DNA of 64,000 nucleotides, from positions 1 through 64,000 of the forward strand of contig NZ_JABBGE010000014.1 in the NCBI RefSeq assembly GCF_012927245.1. Direction: 5' to 3'. This DNA is from Streptomyces sp. R302. Lineage in GTDB: Bacteria; Actinomycetota; Actinomycetes; Streptomycetales; Streptomycetaceae. Position numbers and translations under genes: made by a program. The notes beneath the pieces are model-generated. The model saw only the letters and a program-made list of their open reading frames with translations. It was not told the origin of the DNA and did no database searches. Shown here in pieces: positions 57,177 to 64,000 of the stretch. The first letter of the stretch is position 1. Each line of letters starts with the position of its first letter.

Positions 57177-59723
57177 TCAGGTCACCGCGTGGGCCGGCAG
57201 GTCGGCCGGGGGCGCCGGGGGCCCGCCCCCGGCGGCCCGCAGGGTGAGCACCATGGTGAGGCCGCCGCCCGGGGTGTCCTCGGCGCCGAGGGTGCCGCCC
57301 ATGGCCTCCACGAAGCCGCGGGCGACGGCGAGCCCGAGGCCGACGCCGGAGCCGCGCGGGGCGTCGCCGAAGCGCTGGAAGGGCTCGAAGATGCCGTCCT
57401 TGGACTCGTCGGGGACGCCGGGGCCGCGGTCGACGACCCGGAGTTCGACCCGGTCGCCGAGGGTGCTGGCGGTGACGGCGACGGGGACGCCCTCGGGGCT
57501 GTACTTGACGGCGTTCTCGACGATGTTGGCGACGGCCCGTTCCAGCAGACCCTTGTCGACCTCGACCATCGGCAGGGTCTCGGGGACGTCGGCCTCGGCA
57601 CTGCCGTCCGGGACGCCGCCCAGGGCCATGGGGACGACCTCGTCGAGGTCGACGGCGCGGATCAGCGGGGTGACCGTGCCGGTCTGGAGGCGGGACATGT
57701 CGAGGAGGTTGCCGACGAGGTGGTCGAGGCGGTCGGCGCCGGCCTCGATGCCCTCCAGGAGCTCGGCCCGGTCCTCCTCGGACCACTCGATGTCGTCGGA
57801 GCGCAGCGAGGTGACGGAGGCCTTGATGCCGGCGAGCGGGGTGCGCAGGTCGTGGCTGACGGCGGCGAGCAGGGAGGTGCGGATCTTGTTGCCCTCGGCG
57901 AGCTTGCGGGCCTCCTCGGCCTCGCCGACGAGCCGCTGCCGGTCGAGGACGACGGCGGCCTGGGCGGCGAAGGCGCCGAGCACCCGGCGGTCCTCGGCGG
58001 GCAGCACCCGGCCGTCGAGGGCGAGGGCGAGGTGGTCGCCGACCGGCATGTCCACGTCGGCGTCCTCGGGCCGGAGGGCGGGGTGGGGACCGACGGCGGC
58101 GGCCTGGGTCCAGGGCTCGGCGCCGTCGGCCCGTTCGAGCAGGGCGACGGACTCCATGGAGAAGGTCTCGCGGACCCGTTCCAGGAGGGCGTCGAGGCTG
58201 GTCTCGCCGCGCAGCACGCTGCCCGCCAGATAGGAGAGCACCTCGGACTCGGCCCGCAGCCGGGCGGCCTGGTGGGTGCGCCGGGCCGCGAGGTCCACGA
58301 CGGAGGCGACGGCCATCGCGACGCCGAAGAAGACGGCGATGGCGACGATGTTCAGCGGGTCGGCGATGGTGATCCGGTGGATCGGCGGGGTGAAGAACCA
58401 GTTCAGGAGGAGGGAGCCGACGGCCGCCGAGGCGAGCGCCGGCAGGAAGCCGCCGAGCAGGGCGGAGCCGACGGTCAGCGCCAGGAAGAGCAGCATGTCG
58501 TTGGCGAGGCCGAGGTCCGCGTCGATGTGGGTGAGGAGCAGGGCGAGCGCCACCGGCCCCACGACGCCGACGACCCAGCCGCCGAGGATCCGGGAGCGGC
58601 CGAGGCGGGCGCCGCGGGCGACCGGGAGGCCGCGGCCCTTGGCGACCTCGCCGTGGGTGACGATGTGGACGTCCAGGTCGGGCCCCGACTCGCGGGCGAC
58701 GGTCTGGCCGACGCCGGGCCCGAGGACGTACTGCCAGGTGCGGCGACGGCTGGAGCCGAGGACGATCTGGGTGGCGTTGACTCCGCGGGCGAACTCCAGG
58801 AGGGCGGTCGGTATGTCGTCGCCGATGACGTGGTGGAAGGTGCCGCCGAGGTCCTCGACGAGGGTGCGCTGGACGGCCAGCTCCTTCGGCGAGGCGGCGG
58901 TGAGGCCGTCGCTGCGCGCTATGTAGACGGCGAGGACCTCGCCGCCCGCGCCCTTCTCGGCGAGCCGGGTGGCGCGCCGTATCAGGGTGCGGCCCTCGGG
59001 GCCGCCGGTGAGGCCGACGACGATCCGCTCGCGGGCCTGCCAGGTGGAGCGGATGTTGTGCTCGCCCCGGTACTGCCGGAGGTACTCGTCGACCCGGTCG
59101 GCGGTCCAGAGGAGGGCGAGCTCGCGCAGGGCGGTGAGGTTGCCGGGGCGGAAGTAGTTGGAGAGGGCGGCGTCGACCTTGTCGGGGGTGTACACGTTGC
59201 CGTGCGCCATGCGGCGGCGCAGCGCCTGCGGCGACATGTCGACCAGCTCGATCTGGTCGGCCCTGCGGACCACCTCGTCCGGGACCGTCTCCTGCTGCCG
59301 GACCCCGGTGATCGCCTCGACGACGTCGCCGAGCGACTCCAGGTGCTGGATGTTCACGGTCGAGACGACGTCGATGCCGGCGGCGAGCAGTTCGGCGACG
59401 TCCTGCCAGCGCTTGGAGTTCCGCGAGCCGGGGACGTTGGTGTGGGCGAGCTCGTCGACGAGGGCGACGGCGGGACGGCGGGCGAGGACGGCGTCGACGT
59501 CCATCTCGGTGAAGACGGCGCCGCGGTGTTCGAGCTCACGGCGGGGCAGCTGCTCCAGGCCGTGCAGCAGCACCTCGGTGCGCGGCCGGCCGTGGTGCTC
59601 GACGAAGCCGACGACGCAGTCGGTGCCGCGCTCCACCCTGCGGTGGGCCTCGGCGAGCATCGCGTAGGTCTTGCCGACGCCGGGCGCCGCACCGAGGTAG
59701 ATCCGAAGCTTGCCACGTCCCAT
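57177..59723 (-). CDS. kdpD: KdpD-like sensor histidine kinase
   Basis: The 848-residue kinase has the KdpD N-terminal domain with Walker A GAAPGVGKTYAML (residues 11-23) and LVDELAHTN near 88, a Usp domain (about 230-355), four membrane helices (about 385-480), a GAF-like region, the H-box AAVSHDLRTPLAGI near 635 and a HATPase domain (ENAVKYSPEGVP, VVDRGPGVP, GVGLGLAVARGF). It senses K+ status or ionic strength. ATG 59723 is used. It forms a pair with kdpE. Confidence 0.95.
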   Translation of the reverse strand: MGRGKLRIYLGAAPGVGKTYAMLAEAHRRVERGTDCVVGFVEHHGRPRTEVLLHGLEQLPRRELEHRGAVFTEMDVDAVLARRPAVALVDELAHTNVPGSRNSKRWQDVAELLAAGIDVVSTVNIQHLESLGDVVEAITGVRQQETVPDEVVRRADQIELVDMSPQALRRRMAHGNVYTPDKVDAALSNYFRPGNLTALRELALLWTADRVDEYLRQYRGEHNIRSTWQARERIVVGLTGGPEGRTLIRRATRLAEKGAGGEVLAVYIARSDGLTAASPKELAVQRTLVEDLGGTFHHVIGDDIPTALLEFARGVNATQIVLGSSRRRTWQYVLGPGVGQTVARESGPDLDVHIVTHGEVAKGRGLPVARGARLGRSRILGGWVVGVVGPVALALLLTHIDADLGLANDMLLFLALTVGSALLGGFLPALASAAVGSLLLNWFFTPPIHRITIADPLNIVAIAVFFGVAMAVASVVDLAARRTHQAARLRAESEVLSYLAGSVLRGETSLDALLERVRETFSMESVALLERADGAEPWTQAAAVGPHPALRPEDADVDMPVGDHLALALDGRVLPAEDRRVLGAFAAQAAVVLDRQRLVGEAEEARKLAEGNKIRTSLLAAVSHDLRTPLAGIKASVTSLRSDDIEWSEEDRAELLEGIEAGADRLDHLVGNLLDMSRLQTGTVTPLIRAVDLDEVVPMALGGVPDGSAEADVPETLPMVEVDKGLLERAVANIVENAVKYSPEGVPVAVTASTLGDRVELRVVDRGPGVPDESKDGIFEPFQRFGDAPRGSGVGLGLAVARGFVEAMGGTLGAEDTPGGGLTMVLTLRAAGGGPPAPPADLPAHAVT

Positions 59724-59865
59724 GGACCGACCATACGTCCGGCTGATCGGACATTCCGCACCCGGAGGAACACCCCGATGCGGTATTGACGTGATTCTGA
59801 TGCCCCTCGGCTCGGACGCGGCACCCGGCCCGGCCCGCCGCGCCGGCGGCGCGCCGCCGGCGGGC

Positions 59866-60594
59866 TCAGGCCTCGGCCATCTCCCCGTCGCGGAGTTCGA
59901 GCACCCGGTCGGCGAGGCCGAGGAGCTGGTGGTCGTGGGTGGCGACGAGGGCGGTGCAGCCCTCGCTGCGGACCACGGCCCGCAGCAGCTGCATCACGGC
60001 GAGGCCCGTCTCGGCGTCGAGCTGGCCGGTCGGCTCGTCGGCGATGAGCAGGGCCGGCCTGTTGGCAAGGGCGCGGGCGATGGCGACCCGCTGCTGCTGG
60101 CCGCCGGAGAGCTCTCCGGGGCGCTGGTCGGCGTGGTCGGCGAGGCCCACGAGGGCGAGCAGCAGGGCGACCCGCTCCTCCCGCTCGGCGGGGTCCGCCT
60201 TCCGCAGCCGCAGCGGGACGCCGACATTCTCGGCGGCCGAGAGGATCGGCAGCAGGCCGAAGGACTGGAAGATGAAGCCGATCCGGTCCCGGCGCAGCTC
60301 CAGGAGGCCCTCCTCGCCGAGGGTGGAGAGGTCGGTGCCGTCGATGACGATCCGGCCGCCGTCGGCGCTGTCGAGCCCGCCGACGAGGTTGAGCAGGGTG
60401 GTCTTGCCGGAGCCGGAGCGGCCCTTGAGGGCGACCAGCTCACCGCGCGGGATCTCGAAGGAGACGCCCTTGAGGGCGTGGACGGCGGCCTCCCCCTCGC
60501 CGAACGTGCGGCGCAGTCCCTCGACCCGGATCATCGGCCCCCCGGCCGGGTCCTCGACGACGGCCGTCGCGGACCGCGTGCTGTTCTCGCTCAA
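59866..60594 (-). CDS. ABC transporter ATPase (MacB/LolD-like), orphan
   Basis: The 242-residue ATPase has Walker A GRSGSGKTT near 58, the Q-loop FQSFGLLP, signature LSGGQQQRVAIARAL near 160-174 and Walker B LLIADEPTGQLD. It belongs to the LolD/MacB group that works with FtsX-type permeases. The TTG start at 60594 is favoured for its GAGGAGGGGG site 8 bases upstream; ATG 60534 would begin directly at MIRVEGLRRTF. No permease gene is adjacent, which is odd for this group; the partner may be encoded elsewhere. Confidence 0.9.
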   Translation of the reverse strand: MSENSTRSATAVVEDPAGGPMIRVEGLRRTFGEGEAAVHALKGVSFEIPRGELVALKGRSGSGKTTLLNLVGGLDSADGGRIVIDGTDLSTLGEEGLLELRRDRIGFIFQSFGLLPILSAAENVGVPLRLRKADPAEREERVALLLALVGLADHADQRPGELSGGQQQRVAIARALANRPALLIADEPTGQLDAETGLAVMQLLRAVVRSEGCTALVATHDHQLLGLADRVLELRDGEMAEA

Positions 60595-60766
60595 CTGCGT
60601 CCCCCTCCTCGAACACCTGCGCACCAGTATGGTCGGCCGCCCGCACCGCGGCCAGAGCCGGGAACCCCGACCCGACCCCGATGCCCGGACGCCGCACCCC
60701 GCACTCCGGACGCCGGAAGGACCCGGGGGGCCCGGGGGGGGAACGCGGGGACCCCCGCGGAAACGG

Positions 60767-60815
60767 CCGGTGGGCCGTCACCCGTACGTCGTGCGTACGG
60801 GTGACGGCCCACCGG
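60767..60815. terminator. Strong terminator hairpin
   Basis: A perfect 22-bp stem (60767-60788 with 60794-60815) with a 5-nt loop lies 68 bp beyond the DUF3710 gene end and upstream of the ABC gene. The rest of 60595-60882 includes C/G homopolymer runs near 60720-60742 and no gene. Confidence 0.9.
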
Positions 60816-60882
60816 ACCTCATGTTCTGCCAGGAGTCCTGGGATTCCCGGGCTCCTGGGAGTCCCGCGGTCCCCGGGACGCG

Positions 60883-61650
60883 TCAGCGGATCTCGGAGAT
60901 CTCCGGGCCGCGCTGCAGCTGGCCCATGCCGCCGGAGAAGCGGGACCCGGCCTGCTCCTCCTGCTGGACGCCGTCCGGCACCATCTGCGCGTCGTTCGGC
61001 AGCTTGAGGACGATCGGGTCGCGCGGGGCCATCGGGCCGTCACCGCGGGCGACGACGGTGTCCCGGACGATCTGCTCCAGGAGGCCGGCCGCCTCGGGCT
61101 GCACCGCGCCCTGGCCGGAGATGACGCCGCGCAGGAACCAGCGCGGGCCGTCGACGCCGACGAAGCGCACGATCTGCACACCGCGGTTGCCGTCGGGCAG
61201 CTGGACGGGGACCTGCGCGCGCAGCTCCCAGCCGAGCGGGCCCTCGACCTCGTCGATCGCACCGCCCTGCTGGACGATGCCGGTGGCGATCTCCTCGCGG
61301 ACCTCGCCCCAGATGCCTTCCTTCTTGGGCGCGGCGAACGCCTGGAGCTGTACGGCGCTGTCGCGCAGCACGACCGTCGCGGCGACGATCGCGTCGCCCG
61401 CCACCTCCACGCGGAGTTCCATGCCCTCGACACCGGGGACGTAGAGCCCGCCGAGGTCGACGCGCCCCTCCTCGGGCTTGGCGACCTCGGAGATGTCCCA
61501 GGGGCCGTCGGGCCGGGGAGCCGGCGGAAGGTTCACCTTGCGCGGCTGGTCGGCCGCCTCCGCGGCGTCCTCGCCGGCCACGGCGTCGACGACCTGCTCG
61601 GCCTCGCCCGCCGTGTCGGCGGCACCGCTCTTCTTGCGACGTCCGAACAC
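60883..61650 (-). CDS. DUF3710-family protein
   Basis: The 255-residue soluble protein begins MFGRRKKSG, has an acidic low-complexity part (10-35) and the DUF3710 core (about 45-225: GPWDISEV, GRVDLGGLYVPG, RDSAVQLQAFAAPK, RWFLRGVISGQGA). The gene starts at GTG 61650, one base after the dut stop, so it is in the dut operon. The family is conserved in actinobacteria and of unknown role. Confidence 0.88.
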   Translation of the reverse strand: MFGRRKKSGAADTAGEAEQVVDAVAGEDAAEAADQPRKVNLPPAPRPDGPWDISEVAKPEEGRVDLGGLYVPGVEGMELRVEVAGDAIVAATVVLRDSAVQLQAFAAPKKEGIWGEVREEIATGIVQQGGAIDEVEGPLGWELRAQVPVQLPDGNRGVQIVRFVGVDGPRWFLRGVISGQGAVQPEAAGLLEQIVRDTVVARGDGPMAPRDPIVLKLPNDAQMVPDGVQQEEQAGSRFSGGMGQLQRGPEISEIR

Positions 61651-61651
61651 G

Positions 61652-62164
61652 TCACTGTCCTTCCCGGTCGGATACGACCGAAGCGTATCGATTCCCACCC
61701 GTTGTGCCGTCCACGGCGGCATGACCGCCGGTGGACCCGAAGCCCCCCTCGGCCCGCGCCGAGCCGGGAAGCTCCGCCACCTCGTGGAAGCGCACCTTCT
61801 CGACCTGCTGGACGACCAGTTGGGCAATCCGGTCGAAGCGCTCGAACCGCACACTCTCGCGCGGGTCGAGATTGACCACGATCACCTTGATCTCTCCACG
61901 GTACCCGGCATCGACCGTCCCTGGGGCATTCACGAGCGCGACTCCGCAGCGCGCGGCCAGTCCGGACCGCGGGTGGACGAAGGCGGCGTAGCCGTCCGGG
62001 AGGGCGAGGGAGACCCCGGTGGGCAGCACGGCGCGCTCCCCGGGGGCGAGGACGGCGGCCTCGGTGGTGACGAGGTCGGCGCCTGCGTCGCCGGGGTGGC
62101 CGTAGGCCGGGATCGGCACGTCCGGGTCCACCCGGCGGATCAGCACGTCGACGGGAGGGCGCAT
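61652..62164 (-). CDS. dut: Deoxyuridine 5'-triphosphate nucleotidohydrolase
   Basis: dUTPase cleaves dUTP to dUMP and pyrophosphate, keeping uracil out of DNA. The five family motifs are readable in the 170-residue product: HPGDAGADL (23-31), HPRSGLA near 64, GTVDAGYRGEI near 81, FDRIAQLVVQ near 109 and the C-terminal RAEGGFGSTGG near 137 that closes over the site. ATG 62164 overlaps the stop of the thioesterase gene (ATGA). Confidence 0.95.
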   Translation of the reverse strand: MRPPVDVLIRRVDPDVPIPAYGHPGDAGADLVTTEAAVLAPGERAVLPTGVSLALPDGYAAFVHPRSGLAARCGVALVNAPGTVDAGYRGEIKVIVVNLDPRESVRFERFDRIAQLVVQQVEKVRFHEVAELPGSARAEGGFGSTGGHAAVDGTTGGNRYASVVSDREGQ

Positions 62165-62748
62165 CAGGGGTTCACCTCGAAGGCGCGGGCGCGCCGGAGC
62201 TGGTCGGGATCGGCCATGGCGGCCCGGATCTCCTCCGGCCGGCCGTTGTCGATGAAGTGGTCGACCTTGACCTCGACGAACATGGCGTCGGCGCGGACGG
62301 CGACGGGCCCGTCGGGGCCGCCGATCCGGCCGGTGGCGGTCGAGTAGATCTTGCGGCCGTGGACGGCGGTGACCTCGGCCTGGAGGTGGAGGACGGTGCC
62401 GACCGGCACGGGCCGGCGGAAGTCGGTCTCCAGGCGACCGGTCACGGCGATGACGCGGAGCAGCCAGTTCAGGGAGCCGAGGGTCTCGTCGAGCGCGGTG
62501 GCGAGCACGCCGCCGTGGGCGAGGCCGGGGGCGCCCTGATGGTCGGCGGTCACGGTGAACTCGGCGGTGACGGTCACGCCCTCTCCCGCGCGCGCGTCCA
62601 GGTGGAGGCCGTGGGGCTGTCCGTCGCCGCACCCGAAGCAGTGGCCGTAGTGCGAGCCGAGCGGCTCGCCGGGGGCGGGCGCGTCCGGGTGGCGGGTCGG
62701 CGCCACGGCGTCGGCCGGCGGGGTGAGGGCGGCAGATGTTGCAGTCAC
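62164..62748 (-). CDS. PaaI-family hot-dog thioesterase
   Basis: The 194-residue protein has a hot-dog fold with CFGCGDGQPHGLHL near 37-50, the HGGVLATALDETLG motif near 85-98 holding the catalytic Glu/Asp region, and the TDFRRPVPVGTVL strand. It would hydrolyse an acyl-CoA. Start GTG 62748 is uncertain as no good ribosome site is visible; the first 25 residues are low-complexity. The end overlaps the dut start. Confidence 0.85.
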   Translation of the reverse strand: MTATSAALTPPADAVAPTRHPDAPAPGEPLGSHYGHCFGCGDGQPHGLHLDARAGEGVTVTAEFTVTADHQGAPGLAHGGVLATALDETLGSLNWLLRVIAVTGRLETDFRRPVPVGTVLHLQAEVTAVHGRKIYSTATGRIGGPDGPVAVRADAMFVEVKVDHFIDNGRPEEIRAAMADPDQLRRARAFEVNP

Positions 62749-62815
62749 AGGCCCAGACCTTACCCGCGAGACCCGCGAGGCCGGAGGCGGGTCGCGCCGT
62801 GCCAAGCTTGGACGC

Positions 62816-63322
62816 ATGCAGCCTTCCGTGCCGTCTCCCGCCCCCTCCCCCGAGTCCTCCGCGTCCCCGGCGGCGCCGCGCTTCGACGAGCGGCTGACCG
62901 TGCCCGGCTCGTGGTGGGTGATCGTCGCACTGCTCGCGCTCTCCGGCGGTCTCGTCGCCTTCCCGCTGGGGACGGTGCCGACGCTGGGCGGGCTGATCGT
63001 GGCGGGCGTGGCGGCCGGTGTGGCGGTGTCCTCGTACGGCTCGGCCCGGATCCGGGTGGTGGCCGGTTCGCTGGTGGCGGGCGAGGCCCGGGTGCCGGTG
63101 TCGGCCCTCGGGGCGGTCGAGGTGCTCGACGAGGAGGAGGCGCGCGCCTGGCGCTCGCACAAGGCCGATCCGCGCGCCTTCATGCTGATGCGGAGCTATG
63201 TGCCGCGGGCGGTGCGGATCGAGATCACGGACCCGGCGGACCCGACGCCGTACCTGTACCTGTCGAGCCGCGATCCGGAGGGCCTGGCGGCCGCCGTGGA
63301 CGCGGTACGCGGCGAGGCCTGA
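62816..63322 (+). CDS. DUF3093-family membrane protein
   Basis: The 168-residue protein has a Pro/Ser-rich start, two adjacent membrane helices (about 36-55 and 58-76) and a soluble domain with DPRAFMLMRSYVPRAVRIEI and LYLSSRDPEGL, the DUF3093 signature. It stands divergent to the thioesterase-dut operon with 67 bp between. The function is unknown. Confidence 0.88.
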   Translation: MQPSVPSPAPSPESSASPAAPRFDERLTVPGSWWVIVALLALSGGLVAFPLGTVPTLGGLIVAGVAAGVAVSSYGSARIRVVAGSLVAGEARVPVSALGAVEVLDEEEARAWRSHKADPRAFMLMRSYVPRAVRIEITDPADPTPYLYLSSRDPEGLAAAVDAVRGEA

Positions 63323-63410
63323 GCCCGGGACGGGGCCGAGCGGGGACGGGGGCGAGCGGGGAACGGGGTGCGCGGGCCGCTCGTGGCGGCCCCGAGGGGC
63401 CCTGAGGGGT

Positions 63411-64000
63411 CTAGAAGCCCAGTTCCTTGGGGTTGTCGGGCTGCTCCAGCGGGGGCAGCTCCACCAGCTTGTCCCAGGGCACCTGGCGGGCTCTGAGGTC
63501 CTTGCGGATGTGCCCGGCGAGCTTCCTGGTGTCGCGCCGGTTCATGACCGCGCCGACGGCGGCGCCCACCATGAACGGGGTGAGGTTCGGCAGGTTGCGG
63601 ACCATGCGCTTCATGATCTGCTGGCGCAGTTCGCGCTTGAGCTGCCCGCCGAGGGCCGCGTTGATCGTCGTGGGCTTGGTGGGGTCGATGCCCCGCTCCT
63701 CCGCCCAGGAGGTCAGATAGGCGGCCGAGCGCTGGGGCAGGGTGCCGGGCGGCCTCAGGCCGTAGACCTCGTGGAGCTCGGCGATGAGCTTGAGCTCGAT
63801 GGCGGCGACGCCGGTGATCTCCGCGGCCAGCTCGGCCGGCATGGCCGGCGGTACGGGGAGCATGGCGGCGGCGCCGATGCCGGCACCGACGGTCGAGCTC
63901 GCGTTGGCCGCGCCGAAGACGAGCTTGTCGGCCAGTTCCTCGGGGCCGAGTCCGGGGAACTGCTTGCGCAGGGTCGCGAGGTCGCGGACGGGGACGCGCG
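63411..64000 (-). CDS. EcsC-like protein, N-terminus outside window
   Basis: The visible 195 residues are the C-terminal part; the frame is open to the window edge and no start can be given. It has a glycine-rich hydrophobic segment (SSTVGAGIGAAAMLPVPP), a helical stretch (EITGVAAIELKLIAELHEVYG) and a second hydrophobic stretch (PFMVGAAVGAVMNRR). This resembles EcsC-family proteins. The assignment is tentative. Confidence 0.6.
   Translation of the reverse strand, partial: RVPVRDLATLRKQFPGLGPEELADKLVFGAANASSTVGAGIGAAAMLPVPPAMPAELAAEITGVAAIELKLIAELHEVYGLRPPGTLPQRSAAYLTSWAEERGIDPTKPTTINAALGGQLKRELRQQIMKRMVRNLPNLTPFMVGAAVGAVMNRRDTRKLAGHIRKDLRARQVPWDKLVELPPLEQPDNPKELGF

Overview
The window is high-GC actinobacterial DNA and looks like a Streptomyces chromosome. 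Codons are strongly GC3-biased, GTG and TTG starts are common, genes overlap in ATGA fashion, and the families present are typical of Streptomyces (AfsA and γ-butyrolactone receptors, DUF3093/DUF3159/DUF3710, KdpDE, TrkA pairs, universal stress proteins). I saw no tRNA, rRNA, CRISPR array or intact insertion sequence.

Left region (1-12.3 kb). The left edge cuts a biotin carboxylase gene (acetyl/propionyl-CoA carboxylase alpha). Next comes a tightly coupled minus-strand operon, metK-adoK-metH-metF-ahcY, which encodes a complete S-adenosylmethionine cycle. A folded leader candidate lies before metK. Then follows a γ-butyrolactone (GBL) signalling island: an afsA-type synthase, an atypical OmpR/JadR1-like response regulator, an ArpA/ScbR-like TetR receptor and a second TetR regulator, with ARE-like palindromes in the promoters. 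Together with the carboxylase and SAM supply this looks like the flank of a secondary-metabolite cluster lying left of the window.

Middle region (12.7-34 kb). This holds several unlinked accessory units. They are a two-TM K+ channel with an RCK domain; a FUSC-type membrane protein; a sugar operon (aldose 1-epimerase, MFS sugar transporter, divergent glucose-6-phosphate dehydrogenase); a four-gene lipid-type operon (acyl-CoA ligase, DUF3556 membrane protein, phytoene-desaturase-like flavoenzyme, saccharopine-dehydrogenase-like protein) opposite a PucR regulator; a quinone oxidoreductase/XRE pair; a broken Ser/Thr kinase gene; a CGNR regulator opposite a small ABM-like protein and an AlkC-type DNA alkylation repair gene; and a MerR regulator with a membrane protein.

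Dormancy island (34.4-49.9 kb). This is the most striking part. A DosR/DevR-like response regulator and a DosS-like double-GAF histidine kinase sit among a flavohaemoprotein, three tandem universal stress proteins, a flavin-nucleotide-binding protein, a zinc alcohol dehydrogenase, a CBS-BON protein, a phosphoketolase, a ribosome hibernation factor and an anti-sigma antagonist. Seven perfect GGGCC-N4-GGCCC palindromes and one perfect GGGAC-N4-GTCCC palindrome lie in the promoter regions of this island, mostly 75-140 bp upstream of the genes. They resemble the mycobacterial DosR box. Two remnants (flavodoxin-like and AdhE-like) show that the island is eroding.

Right region (50-64 kb). This is probably conserved core chromosome: a TrmA/RumA-type RNA methyltransferase, then a potassium module (KimA-like APC permease, two TrkA proteins, KdpDE without kdpFABC), DUF3159, an OB-fold protein, an orphan ABC ATPase, DUF3710, dUTPase, a thioesterase, DUF3093 and a partial EcsC-like protein. 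A symmetrical array of TGCGTCA heptamers lies exactly between the dormancy island and this block.
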